A stretch of DNA of 64,000 bases. Origin: Vibrionales bacterium SWAT-3 (GTDB lineage Bacteria; Pseudomonadota; Gammaproteobacteria; Enterobacterales; Vibrionaceae). The position numbers were made by a program, and so were the translations under genes. Each line of letters opens with the position of its first letter. The first letter of the stretch is position 1. A model generated the notes under the pieces. The model had not been told where the DNA came from. It worked only from the letters and a program-made list of their open reading frames with translations, and made no database searches. Location: the NCBI GenBank assembly GCA_000169995.1, contig AAZW01000017.1, forward strand, positions 1 through 64,000, read 5' to 3'. This document shows positions 26,215-34,787 of the stretch, piece after piece.

Positions 26215-26538
26215 TTAAGCAGAGATTTCTACAGCACCTTTGGTAACACGAGCTTTGTACGCTTTCACGTTGAAGTTCTCGTCTTCCATGCACGCACCTG
26301 TTGTCAGGTTAAAGCGTTGCTTCTTAGGCGGGCTTGCCACCCAAAGCTCTTCTTTGTGCTCTACAATCAGACCACGTGATAACACGTTAGACTGGAAGTA
26401 AGGGTCTGTGTTGCTAATCGCGAATACTTCTTCAGCCTTAGTTGGGCGGAAGACTGCTACTTGCTCACCACCAACCAATGCACAAACACCTGTACCTGGG
26501 ATAATGTCTTCGATCTTACAAACTTTGGTAAATGCCAT
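26215..26538 (-). CDS. nirD: Nitrite reductase (NADH) small subunit
   Basis: The 107-residue protein is the Rieske-like NirD subunit of cytoplasmic NADH-dependent assimilatory/detoxifying nitrite reductase. The pattern ALVGGEQVAVFRP, the NTDPYFQSNVLSRGLI stretch and SPPKKQRFNLTTGACM are typical; as in other NirD proteins the Rieske cluster ligands are mostly missing. It is 14 bases downstream of nirB. Confidence 0.93.
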   Translation of the reverse strand: MAFTKVCKIEDIIPGTGVCALVGGEQVAVFRPTKAEEVFAISNTDPYFQSNVLSRGLIVEHKEELWVASPPKKQRFNLTTGACMEDENFNVKAYKARVTKGAVEISA

Positions 26539-26552
26539 GATGTCGTCTCCCC

Positions 26553-29126
26553 TTAAACAGATTCTACGTGAATGATGTCGCCCTGATGCTTTGAAGTAAT
26601 GGCTTCAGGATGTTTCTCAGTGAATGTCGCTGGACGGTGCTGTTCACGGCCATCATCAACAAACACAACGTTTTCATCACGGTCATCAGCATTGATGAAG
26701 TGAGCGAAGCGCTTAAGTTGAGCTTCATCGTTGATAGTATCTGTCCACTCACAAGCAAAGTTATCCACTAGGCCAGCAATGTCAGTTTCAAGTTGGTCAT
26801 TGATGCCAAGCTTGTTGTCTACAATCACTTCACGTAGGTAATCAACACCACCTTCTAGGTTGTCCATCCATACCGAAGTACGTTGCAGTGGAGCAGCCGT
26901 GCGGATGTAGAACATCATGAAACGGTCGATGTATTTGATCAGCGTTTCTTGGTCTAGGTCGCTTGCAAGTAAGTCTGCGTGACGAGGCTTCATACCACCG
27001 TTACCACATACGTACATGTTCCAACCCGCATCAGTCGCGATAATACCTAAATCTTTACCTTGAGCTTCAGCACACTCACGAGTACAACCTGACACACCAA
27101 ACTTCATCTTGTGAGGAGTACGGATGCCTTTGTAACGGTTCTCGATCATCACGCCTAGGCCAACTGAATCTTGAACGCCGTAACGACACCAAGTAGAACC
27201 AACACATGTCTTAGCCATACGAAGTGCTTTTGCGTAAGCTTGACCCGTTTCGTAACCCGCAGCGATTAACTTCTTCCAGATTGCTGGTAAGTCATCTTTC
27301 TGAGCACCGAATAGACCGATACGTTGTGCACCCGTAATCTTGGTGTACAGGTTGTATTCTGCAGCAACATCAGCAAGAACGCTTAGTGCTTGAGGGGTTA
27401 CTTCACCACCCGCCATACGAGGGATAACCGAGTAAGTGCCGTCTTTTTGCATGTTACCTAGGAAGTTATCGTTGGTATCGTGCAGCTTCACTAGATCAGG
27501 TTTAAGGATGTGTTCACCCCAGCAAGAAGCAAGGATAGAACCCGCTAGAGGCTTACATACTTCACAGCCGTAGCCTTTACCGTATTTCTCTAGTAGCTCA
27601 TCGAACGTTTTGATTTCTTCGATGCGAATTAAGTGGAAAAGCTCTTGGCGAGAGTAAGCAAAGTGCTCACAAACGTCGTTCTTCACTTCAACACCAGCTT
27701 TAGCTAGTTCAGCATTTAATACTGAAGTCACTAGTGGAATACAACCACCACAACCAGTACCTGCGCCAGTTACTGCTTTGATATCACCGATTGTGTGATG
27801 ACCTTCAGCAACCGCTTGAGCGATCTTGCCTTTAGTCACATCAAAACAAGAACAGATAACTGCAGATTCAGGAAGAGAGTCTGCGCCAAGTGTTGGCTTT
27901 TCAGCCCCCGCATGAGCAGGAAGAATTAGAGCATCTGGGTGTTCTGGTAGGTCGATTTCGTTCAGCATAAGCTGTAGAAGGTCGCCGTAGTCAGACGTGT
28001 CACCAACCATTACTGCACCAAGCAGCTTCTTGTTGTCTTCAGAAACGATTAGACGCTTGTAAACTTCTTGCTCTTCGTTTTGGTAAACGTAGCTCTTACA
28101 GCCAGGAGTACGACCGTTCGCATCACCGATAGAGCCTACTTTCACGCCTAGAAGCTTAAGCTTCGCAGACATGTCAGCACCTTCAAATGTGCTTTCGTTG
28201 CCAACAACATGGTCAACAGCAACTGTCGCCATTTTGTAACCAGGAGCAACAAGGCCGTAGAACGTTTGGTTCCAAGACGCACACTCACCGATTGCGTAGA
28301 TATCTTTGTCTGTCGTTTGACAGTGATCGTTAATCTCGATACCGCCACGAGGTGCAATACCTAGACCCATTTGACGAGCAAGTTTGTCTTGAGGGCGAAT
28401 ACCAGCAGAGAATACGATGAAATCAGTTTCTAGCTCAGTACCGTCTGCAAAGCGCATTACGTTACGAGCTTCAGTGCCTTCAGGAGCAATCTCAAGCGTG
28501 TTCTTGCTTGTATGTACGTTAACGCCCATACGTTCGATTTTTTGACGAAGTTGGTTGCCACCCGCTTGGTCAAGCTGCTCAGCCATTAGCTTAGGAGCAA
28601 ACTCAACAACGTGTGTGGTTACGCCAAGAGCTTTAAGTGCGCCTGCCGCTTCAAGGCCAAGTAGACCACCACCAACAACAACACCAGACTTAGAGTTCTT
28701 AGCCGTCGCTTCGATCGCTTTTAAGTCTTCGATTGTGCGGTAAACAAAACAGTCTTTACCTTCGTTACCTTTGATTGGCGGAACGAATGGGAATGAGCCT
28801 GTAGCAAGGATGAGTTTGTCGTATTGAACTTCACGACCAGTGCTTGAGTAAACTGTTTTCTTTTCACGGTTAACGTTAATAGCACGTTCGCCGATCAGCA
28901 TATTGATGCCGTGTTTCTCGTAGAAGCCTTCTTTAACTAAAGAAAGTTCTTCCGCAGTATGGTGTGAAAAATAAGAAGAAAGGTGTACACGATCATAGGC
29001 TACGCGAGGCTCTTCACAGAACACCGTGATGTCCATGTTAGCAACATCTGTCTTCTCGACTAAATCTTCGATATAGCGATGACCGACCATCCCGTTACCG
29101 ATTACGACTAGCTTCATCTTGCTCAT
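26553..29126 (-). CDS. nirB: Nitrite reductase (NADH) large subunit
   Basis: The 857-residue NirB reduces nitrite to ammonia with NADH in the cytoplasm. In order: FAD/NAD(P)-binding reductase domain (GNGMVGHRYIED at the N-terminus, GGGLLGLEAAGAL near 153), a BFD-like [2Fe-2S] domain with CSCFDVTKG and GCGGCIP (about 424-465), then the siroheme/[4Fe-4S] reductase domain with CVGSTWCRYG and CTRECAEAQGKD (about 645-690). Length is standard. FNR- and NarP-like sites lie upstream in the spacing known from E. coli nirB, indicating anaerobic, nitrite-responsive expression. Confidence 0.96.
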   Translation of the reverse strand: MSKMKLVVIGNGMVGHRYIEDLVEKTDVANMDITVFCEEPRVAYDRVHLSSYFSHHTAEELSLVKEGFYEKHGINMLIGERAINVNREKKTVYSSTGREVQYDKLILATGSFPFVPPIKGNEGKDCFVYRTIEDLKAIEATAKNSKSGVVVGGGLLGLEAAGALKALGVTTHVVEFAPKLMAEQLDQAGGNQLRQKIERMGVNVHTSKNTLEIAPEGTEARNVMRFADGTELETDFIVFSAGIRPQDKLARQMGLGIAPRGGIEINDHCQTTDKDIYAIGECASWNQTFYGLVAPGYKMATVAVDHVVGNESTFEGADMSAKLKLLGVKVGSIGDANGRTPGCKSYVYQNEEQEVYKRLIVSEDNKKLLGAVMVGDTSDYGDLLQLMLNEIDLPEHPDALILPAHAGAEKPTLGADSLPESAVICSCFDVTKGKIAQAVAEGHHTIGDIKAVTGAGTGCGGCIPLVTSVLNAELAKAGVEVKNDVCEHFAYSRQELFHLIRIEEIKTFDELLEKYGKGYGCEVCKPLAGSILASCWGEHILKPDLVKLHDTNDNFLGNMQKDGTYSVIPRMAGGEVTPQALSVLADVAAEYNLYTKITGAQRIGLFGAQKDDLPAIWKKLIAAGYETGQAYAKALRMAKTCVGSTWCRYGVQDSVGLGVMIENRYKGIRTPHKMKFGVSGCTRECAEAQGKDLGIIATDAGWNMYVCGNGGMKPRHADLLASDLDQETLIKYIDRFMMFYIRTAAPLQRTSVWMDNLEGGVDYLREVIVDNKLGINDQLETDIAGLVDNFACEWTDTINDEAQLKRFAHFINADDRDENVVFVDDGREQHRPATFTEKHPEAITSKHQGDIIHVESV

Positions 29127-29192
29127 AAGAATTCCTGAAGGTTATATATTTCTTAACTGAGCGAATAATGAATTATGAAAGAAAATGAAAAA

Positions 29193-29206
29193 ATGATGTA
29201 AATCAA
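29193..29206 (-). promoter_or_regulatory. FNR box of the nirB promoter
   Basis: ATGAT-GTAA-ATCAA matches the FNR consensus TTGAT-N4-ATCAA at nine of ten positions, centred about 73 bases upstream of the nirB ATG. A transcript start about 41 bases downstream of the centre would leave a ~30-base leader. Confidence 0.72.
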
Positions 29207-29219
29207 TTACGAAATCGAA

Positions 29220-29236
29220 CTACCCAAAAGGGGTAG
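29220..29236 (-). promoter_or_regulatory. NarP/NarL-like palindrome of the nirB promoter
   Basis: CTACCCAAAAGGGGTAG is an inverted repeat of TACCC half-sites, centred about 29 bases farther upstream than the FNR box, as in E. coli nirB. The spacing between half-sites is one base shorter than the standard 7-2-7. Confidence 0.6.
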
Positions 29237-29379
29237 AACAAAAGAGGTAGAAGTGGCTAATTTTACGCCACAGCAAACGAATAACCATAAGTTTGATAAG
29301 GTTTAGAGGCATTTTATAGGCAATTTCACACACAAGCATGCTTGTTGTAATATTTCACAATAGACTAGCAACAACGTAA

Positions 29380-29398
29380 GTAAATGACAATCATTTTC
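29380..29398. promoter_or_regulatory. Fur box without an adjacent iron gene
   Basis: GTAAATGACAATCATTTTC matches the 19-base Fur consensus at 15 positions, the best match in the window. It lies 254 bases before nirB and about 400 bases from the nearest tRNA gene, with no reading frame in between. Confidence 0.65.
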
Positions 29399-29762
29399 AT
29401 TTATAGTCATAAGAAGTGTAATAACTCATGAAAGCGTTACAGGTTCATGAGTAACTGTGTATAAATGTGAAGAACTGGATGACCAAAAACACAGTCGTCC
29501 CGCCCCCCTACCCATAGATTCCATTTATAAATCGCACACTCGATTAACTTGAGTTGTCTTGCTGAGCTACTCGCAGTTTTCTCAGAAATACTTTTGGTTC
29601 AACTTATACAACCTGCGCAATAAAGCGCCTTGATAACGTAGAAATCCGTAAAGCAGAGCAATCAGCATAGAGCCATCTAGCCATCTAGCCATAAGTGAAA
29701 TTCAATGAATGGACAGCGTTAGAAATTAGGAAAGCCTGAAGAAATGGAATTTCAGATAGCAA
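29399..29762. other. Non-coding region between nirB and the tRNA cluster
   Basis: No plausible reading frame and no recognisable RNA family. Noted are an inverted repeat CTCATGAA/TTCATGAG (about 29427-29453) and a short tandem CCATCTAG repeat near 29674-29692. A small RNA driven from the Fur-controlled site is possible but unproven. Confidence 0.45.
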
Positions 29763-29788
29763 AAAGGCCAGCATATCTGCTGGCCTTT
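29763..29788 (-). terminator. Terminator of the tRNA operon
   Basis: Stem AAAGGCCAGCA / TGCTGGCCTTT, 4-base loop, followed by T5 on the leftward strand, 14 bases after the last tRNA. Confidence 0.88.
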
Positions 29789-29801
29789 CGACTTTGAATA
29801 G

Positions 29802-29875
29802 TGGAGGCGCCTCCCGGAGTCGAACCGAGGTCCACGGATTTGCAATCCGCTGCATAGCCACTCTGCCAAGGCGCC
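29802..29875 (-). tRNA. tRNA-Cys (anticodon GCA), copy 1
   Basis: A 74-base cloverleaf read leftward: acceptor GGCGCCT/AGGCGCC, encoded CCA end, anticodon loop with GCA, GGTTCGACTCC T-arm. Identical to copy 2 at 30220-30293. Confidence 0.96.
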
Positions 29876-29939
29876 TTCAATAGTGTTTTAAGAGAACAAC
29901 TCTGTTGAGCATCACCAAACAAGGTAACAATCAAATAGA

Positions 29940-30026
29940 TGGTGCCCCGGGCCGGACTTGAACCGGCACAACGCGAACGTCGAGGGATTTTAAATCCCTT
30001 GTGTCTACCAATTCCACCACCAGGGC
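29940..30026 (-). tRNA. tRNA-Leu (anticodon TAA), copy 1
   Basis: An 87-base class II tRNA with encoded CCA, anticodon TAA and a long variable arm ending in a TTCG loop. It differs from copy 2 by an A-T pair in place of G-C in the variable arm (positions 29971 and 29980). Confidence 0.96.
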
Positions 30027-30106
30027 ACGCAATTCTTTATTGCGATGCCGATTACTGAAAAGTAAAACACCATCTTAATGTCGAAATAAATCAACATGAC
30101 AAAATT

Positions 30107-30182
30107 TGGAGCGATACATCGGGTTCGAACCGATGACCTCAACCTTGGCAAGGTTGCGCTCTACCAACTGAGCTAGTATCGC
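30107..30182 (-). tRNA. tRNA-Gly (anticodon GCC)
   Basis: A 76-base cloverleaf with acceptor GCGATAC, D-arm AGCTCAGTTGGTAGAGC, anticodon GCC, T-arm GGTTCGAACCC and encoded CCA. It lies between the two Cys-Leu units. Confidence 0.96.
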
Positions 30183-30219
30183 ATTTTCATTCATCAGCTT
30201 TCTAAAATGAAAGAGAGAA

Positions 30220-30293
30220 TGGAGGCGCCTCCCGGAGTCGAACCGAGGTCCACGGATTTGCAATCCGCTGCATAGCCACTCTGCCAAGGCGCC
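30220..30293 (-). tRNA. tRNA-Cys (anticodon GCA), copy 2
   Basis: Same 74-base sequence as copy 1 at 29802-29875, with encoded CCA and anticodon GCA. Confidence 0.96.
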
Positions 30294-30359
30294 TTTAATA
30301 GTGGTTTAAGAGAACAACTCTTGGTTCATCACTCTACTCTAAAGTAGAAGCTAGATAGA

Positions 30360-30446
30360 TGGTGCCCCGGGCCGGACTTGAACCGGCACAGCGCGAACGC
30401 CGAGGGATTTTAAATCCCTTGTGTCTACCAATTCCACCACCAGGGC
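30360..30446 (-). tRNA. tRNA-Leu (anticodon TAA), copy 2
   Basis: An 87-base class II tRNA, first in the transcribed order Leu-Cys-Gly-Leu-Cys. The variable-arm pair is G-C (30391 and 30400) where copy 1 has A-T. Confidence 0.96.
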
Positions 30447-30491
30447 AACGCAATCTTGCGATGCTGATTACTGAAAAGTAAAACACCATCT

Positions 30492-30704
30492 CTCAGCGAC
30501 CTAAGCCGTGAGAACGAGGTGTACTTTAACGGATGGAAAAAATTCGTCAACAATAAATTTTATCTTTTAATTCAAGTGATTAATTATCGCACTTTGGAGA
30601 TTGAAATTACTACAGATTGCGCAAATGGCAAACACAATCTCCTCCTCCAAAGCCGGCTCAAAATCATTCATAATACATGGGAACGAGAAAACTCGAATAA
30701 AAAT
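30492..30704. other. AT-rich leader region of the tRNA operon, no gene seen
   Basis: Probably contains the tRNA promoter. Open frames of 70-80 codons here have no ribosome site and unlikely composition. Confidence 0.45.
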
Positions 30705-30722
30705 GCCAGTCGAAGGACTGGC
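30705..30722 (-). terminator. Terminator after the TPR/SGNH/nucleotidyltransferase gene
   Basis: On the leftward strand GCCAGTC-CTTC-GACTGGC is followed by ATTTTTATT, 33 bases after the stop codon. Confidence 0.82.
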
Positions 30723-30754
30723 TTTATCAGTAATTCTGGAAAGCACGAACCTAA

Positions 30755-32572
30755 TTAATAATTTTCTTTCAAAAATTGATATGTCGGCTTTGGCACTATT
30801 GCTTCTATACTGCTGAAATCTCGGCTTGCTAAGAACTCCCTTACTTTAGAAGCACTGATCACATCACCGTTTGTTGATATACGTTCAATGATTTCAACTT
30901 CAATATCATATGCAGGGAGTAGCTCCTGCATTTTTTCATTGTATTGTTGGGTGATTTGACACTTTGGTTCATTTCCAAGGAATATCTTACTAATATTCAG
31001 CGCCTTAGCTATGTACTCACAAAAAAACCATGCTTCCATTGATGCATCAGCTTTAGCTTCAGAAGTTTCTTTATCGAAGTAATCTGGGTAAGTCAATTCA
31101 GTACAAATGAACTTTCCGCCTCGAATAACGGTTACGTTGCCAATATGTTTCGTGCTTTCAAAGACTAACTTAAATCGGTCTTCAAATTTAAAGAAAGATT
31201 TGTCTTCTTCGATAACGAAAATGAACAACTTATCGACACTCCTTGCGGCGTGTTCGATTAAGTGTAAATGTCCCTTTGTAATTGGGTTACAATTAACCGC
31301 TACGCTGCCTATAACACCTTCATTATCTGTAGCATGTTGATCCAATAACTCTAAGTAAGATTTCATTTCACAAGATTCAAGTGCTTGCGCAGTATGTCTG
31401 AATAAGAAATACTTGAACTTTTCTAGGACCGAAAGAATGCTCTCATCTATTCTATCGCCTTGATTAACCAATTTTGAATCTTCGTTTTTCAGTAGAGGTA
31501 GTAGATGCTCTTTCACGATTACCTCGGAAAGCACTTTGTTACCTCTAGGTGAGTAATGCCCTTGCTTATCGTTTAAATCAATAAAAAAGTCGCTACCTCT
31601 TTCTATGAGATTCAAGTCGATTTTATTTAAGTCTTGAAGACCTTCACTTCTAAATTCATCAAAATTGAAGAAAACTACTATATCATTCTCTTTGATATTC
31701 GTTTGAACCAAATTATTCATAGCTTGTAGGAGTTTCATCCCAATAATTCCATGATTCTCTAGTGCTACATCAGAAAAATGCTTGTTAATATTACGTTGCA
31801 CTTGAGAAACGAGTGTGTAAATATCACTCATACCACTAGAATATGTTGTTGACGAACCAAAAAACAATACCTTTCGAGCTGGAATCTTGGGCTGACCTAC
31901 TGTTATTCTCAAACCATTTTTCACTGACATCATCGGTCTTTCGCTATCGAGAAGAGCTACTTTAGTGCCTTTAATCACTGGCCTTGAATAGTCAAAAAAT
32001 GTAGGTATTTGGCTTTTTTCTACGTCGTCATATAGTGACAATATGTACTCTGGCACTTTAACCCCCTGCCCCCACAATTTTCGCTCGCCTGCATATTTTT
32101 GATTATTTGACATAAGGTCTTTTTCTTGAACCGACTTTATTTTTAGATCTTGGCCTAATCCAACCACATCAATTAACAAAAGGGTAGCACCTTGACTCTT
32201 AACGTAATCAGTTACAAATTTTACTTTGTCAACATCATTTACTGTATTATTTAGAAGATCCATGCTTTTAACGATATCGCTATCAATGAACTCAAATGAT
32301 TTATCTTCCTGAAGACGATTTGCTTTTGATAATTCACCATTCATTACATACAAATTCAATAGCATAAAATAATATTCATACTTATTGAATTTGTAGACTA
32401 ACTCTTCTATGGAACTAATAGCATTTGTGTAGTCTTTTTTTTGTACATATAGCTCAGCAAGCCTAAGGTTCTTAGACATCTTGATTTTTGGAGGTAGTAT
32501 AGGAAGTAATCTATATAAGCTTTTTAATACCCAATAAAACGTTAACTTATACGATTGACTTTTTGATAGCAT
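30755..32572 (-). CDS. Three-part protein: TPR-like, SGNH-like and nucleotidyltransferase domains
   Basis: The 605-residue protein has no signal peptide. Residues about 35-95 form helix pairs like tetratricopeptide repeats. Residues about 230-360 look like an SGNH/GDSL-type fold: block I FGSSTTYSSG (238-247), DIVVFFNFDEF (297-307) and block V GHYSPRGNKVLSE (338-350). Residues about 418-605 match a HIGH-type nucleotidyltransferase of the citrate-lyase-ligase/NadD group, with CNPITKGHLHLIEHA (428-442) and ISTNGDVISASKVRE (565-579). The gene is AT-rich and borders the tRNA cluster, suggesting acquisition. Substrate unknown; activation of a small acid or coupling to a polysaccharide modification are possibilities only. 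Confidence 0.78.
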   Translation of the reverse strand: MLSKSQSYKLTFYWVLKSLYRLLPILPPKIKMSKNLRLAELYVQKKDYTNAISSIEELVYKFNKYEYYFMLLNLYVMNGELSKANRLQEDKSFEFIDSDIVKSMDLLNNTVNDVDKVKFVTDYVKSQGATLLLIDVVGLGQDLKIKSVQEKDLMSNNQKYAGERKLWGQGVKVPEYILSLYDDVEKSQIPTFFDYSRPVIKGTKVALLDSERPMMSVKNGLRITVGQPKIPARKVLFFGSSTTYSSGMSDIYTLVSQVQRNINKHFSDVALENHGIIGMKLLQAMNNLVQTNIKENDIVVFFNFDEFRSEGLQDLNKIDLNLIERGSDFFIDLNDKQGHYSPRGNKVLSEVIVKEHLLPLLKNEDSKLVNQGDRIDESILSVLEKFKYFLFRHTAQALESCEMKSYLELLDQHATDNEGVIGSVAVNCNPITKGHLHLIEHAARSVDKLFIFVIEEDKSFFKFEDRFKLVFESTKHIGNVTVIRGGKFICTELTYPDYFDKETSEAKADASMEAWFFCEYIAKALNISKIFLGNEPKCQITQQYNEKMQELLPAYDIEVEIIERISTNGDVISASKVREFLASRDFSSIEAIVPKPTYQFLKENY

Positions 32573-32871
32573 GAATAGAGCCTTTTACATTATCTTTATA
32601 ACTTCGAAATTTCGAAGATGCTACCATATTAAATTTTCAATAATGTAAGGTTAAGTAAGGCATTGTATTCATCTTAGTTACAAACTGTACTGTATAAAAA
32701 AGCCTACTTATTAGACAACGACCAGATTATTATTAAAAGATATTAACCAATGTTACAAGTTAATGTTATATCGTTTATTTAGAACGGATTTAATACAAAC
32801 TTAATGTCATTCCATCGTTTATTCCTTCCTTCATCTCTATTTCACATTCTAAGACTATAGTATTTAAAATA
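32573..32871. other. AT-rich intergenic region, no gene seen
   Basis: Divergent leader region with no recognisable reading frame, RNA gene or repeat. Composition is like that of the accessory genes on either side. Confidence 0.45.
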
Positions 32872-33315
32872 TTGTCAAAACCATGGGTACCCGTGAAACC
32901 ACTAAAACGATACCAGTACGGGCGCTATGCCGTTCTTTGTAACCTCGCCTACCCCAGAGTTTTTAAGCAAACTCGCTATGGTTTCGATCCCAATGGACAG
33001 CGCGTCATAAAGAACCAGTTTGGTAAGACGATGATTCGGGTGCTTTGGAGTAGCGACAAAGATGAAGTGGTTGTGGTTATTAAAGGGTCACACAGTGTAT
33101 CAGACTGGCTGCTTAACTTTGCTCTTTGGACAAGAAGCTGCAAAAGGATTGGACTCAACTATCGTGTTCACGCGGGGTTTTATCACCTAATGTTTCAAGA
33201 GAGCCAGCCGAGCCGCAACGAAGACAAGTTAGGTTTAAGCGTGGTTGAGCGATTAGAAACGGTTCTTATACCGTTATTGGAACAAGGGAAAAAGATTGCG
33301 ATTACTGGGCACTCC
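32872..33315 (+). pseudogene. Class 3 lipase-like gene truncated by an IS256-family element
   Basis: About 148 lipase residues remain, from a TTG (32872) or GTG (32893) start; no good ribosome site is visible, so the 5' end is uncertain too. The protein shows the class 3 lipase pattern: VVVVIKGSHSVSDWLLN, HAGFYHLM, and finally the nucleophile elbow ITGHS, where the insertion element begins at 33316. The rest of the alpha/beta-hydrolase domain is absent from the other side of the element, so the gene is dead rather than merely interrupted. Confidence 0.82.
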
Positions 33316-34620
33316 GAGACTGTCCTAAATTCTGTGTAACTGTCTAGACTTAAGCCTTAAAGGCTAAGGATGGATAGTATGGATAAGAAAGCACTTGAAG
33401 CTTTTGCTCGTGAAGCAGCTAAATCAATTAAGACAGAATCTGATCTTGATGACTTCCGCAAAATGTTAACCAAGGTGACTGTTGAGACAGCATTGAATGT
33501 TGAGCTTGATGAGCACCTTGGCTACGAAAAACACTCCCCAAAACCCAGCTCCAACTCACGTAATGGGTATACCAGCAAGTCAATTATCACTGATGATGGT
33601 GAAGTGCCGATAGACGTTCCTCGTGACCGTGAGTCAAGCTTTGAACCAAAGCTGGTTCGCAAGCACCAAACTCGCTTCCAGTCGATGGATGACAAAATCT
33701 TAAGCCTCTATGCTAAAGGCATGACTACCCGAGAAATCGTAGCCACATTCAAGGAAATGTACGATGCGGATGTCTCACCAACCCTCATATCTAAGGTGAC
33801 AGACTCTGTTCTAGAGCAGGTTGTTGAATGGCAATCTCGCCCACTAGATGAGGTCTATCCAATCGTTTATCTCGACTGCATTGTCGTTAAAATCAGGCAA
33901 GATAAACAAGTCATCAACAAAGCTGTTTATCTTGCGCTAGGCGTGAACATGGAGGGTCAAAAAGAACTGCTTGGCATGTGGCTGTCAGAGACGGAAGGTG
34001 CCAAGTTCTGGCTTGCTGTGCTAACAGAGCTACAAAACCGCGGAGTAAAAGACATTCTCATTGCATGTGTCGATGGTCTGAAGGGCTTTCCTGATGCCAT
34101 TAATGCCGCATTCCCGAATACTCAAATCCAGCTCTGTATCGTCCATATGGTGAGAAACTCAGTTAGGTATGTACCTTGGAAAGATTATAAATCTGTGACT
34201 GCCGATCTTAAGAAGATCTATCAATCGAAGACAGAAGATGAAGCCTTGCTAGCGCTAGAGCAGTTTTCAGATAAATGGGATGACAAATACCCTCAGATCA
34301 GCCGCTCTTGGACAGCTCACTGGGCTAACCTGAATACGCTCTTCAACTACCCAGAAGATATTAGGCGAGCAATTTATACGACTAATGCCATAGAATCACT
34401 TAATAGTGTTATTAGAAAGGCGATTAAAAAGCGTAAGCTGTTCCCGACTGATGAGTCGGCAAGGAAGGTGATCTTCTTAGCGATCCAGGATGCCTCCAAA
34501 AGATGGACGATGCCAATTAGAAACTGGCGACAAGCCCTGAACCGCTTTATGATTATGTTCGAAGACCGATTAACTGAATATATGTAACCCCGACAGTTAC
34601 ACAGAATTATTTACAGGGTC
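33316..34620 (+). mobile_element. IS256-family insertion sequence, 1305 bp
   Basis: Imperfect terminal inverted repeats bound the element: GAGACTGTCC at the left and GACCCTGTAA (reverse strand) at the right, both leading into a shared AATTCTGTGTAACTGTC. One transposase gene fills the inside. No 8- or 9-base target duplication: the left flank ends GGGCACTCC, the right begins AAATATTTA. Confidence 0.87.
33379..34587 (+). CDS. IS256-family transposase
   Basis: The 402-residue DDE transposase is full length, with the mutator-type core: YLDCIVVKIR, LIACVDGLKGFPDAI, LCIVHMVRNSVRYV and the glutamate region YTTNAIESLNSVIRKAIKKR. AAGGA precedes the ATG at 33379 by 8 bases; an in-frame ATG at 33370 lies inside that site. 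It has no stop or frameshift, so the element may be active. Confidence 0.93.
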   Translation: MDKKALEAFAREAAKSIKTESDLDDFRKMLTKVTVETALNVELDEHLGYEKHSPKPSSNSRNGYTSKSIITDDGEVPIDVPRDRESSFEPKLVRKHQTRFQSMDDKILSLYAKGMTTREIVATFKEMYDADVSPTLISKVTDSVLEQVVEWQSRPLDEVYPIVYLDCIVVKIRQDKQVINKAVYLALGVNMEGQKELLGMWLSETEGAKFWLAVLTELQNRGVKDILIACVDGLKGFPDAINAAFPNTQIQLCIVHMVRNSVRYVPWKDYKSVTADLKKIYQSKTEDEALLALEQFSDKWDDKYPQISRSWTAHWANLNTLFNYPEDIRRAIYTTNAIESLNSVIRKAIKKRKLFPTDESARKVIFLAIQDASKRWTMPIRNWRQALNRFMIMFEDRLTEYM

Positions 34621-34787
34621 AAATATTTATTTCAATATTATTGAACCTATTTTTCGTTCCGTTTACATTCGCCTCCGCATAACATAAATCGATAACTACT
34701 CATCAAAAACACTCAACCTCAACATACTTTCATGTATTGGATACTTGAAAACGATAACAGCTTCCCTACATCATCAGGAACTTTAAT

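Larger units (their letters stand above)
29802..30075. repeat. Duplicated tRNA Cys-Leu unit, copy 1
   Basis: This unit (tRNA-Cys, spacer, tRNA-Leu and about 45 flanking bases ending GATTACTGAAAAGTAAAAC-ACCATCT) is repeated at 30220-30491. Spacers have diverged while tRNA bodies are nearly unchanged. Confidence 0.85.
30220..30491. repeat. Duplicated tRNA Cys-Leu unit, copy 2
   Basis: Second copy of the unit at 29802-30075, including the flank after tRNA-Leu. The tRNA-Gly lies between the copies. Confidence 0.85.

Noticed and set aside
29671..29692. Short tandem CCATCTAG repeat
   Set aside because: Only two units; too short to call a repeat element.
29399..29762. Possible RyhB homologue after the Fur box
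   Set aside because: I could not find the conserved RyhB core or a good terminator in the right place, so only a non-coding region is reported.
30519..30816. Overlapping 70-80 codon frames between the tRNA cluster and the fusion gene
   Set aside because: No ribosome sites, AT-driven composition, and they cross a terminator and another gene's end.
33307..33324. Search for an 8-9 base target duplication around the IS256-family element
   Set aside because: Left flank GGGCACTCC and right flank AAATATTTA do not match, even when the ends are shifted by a few bases.
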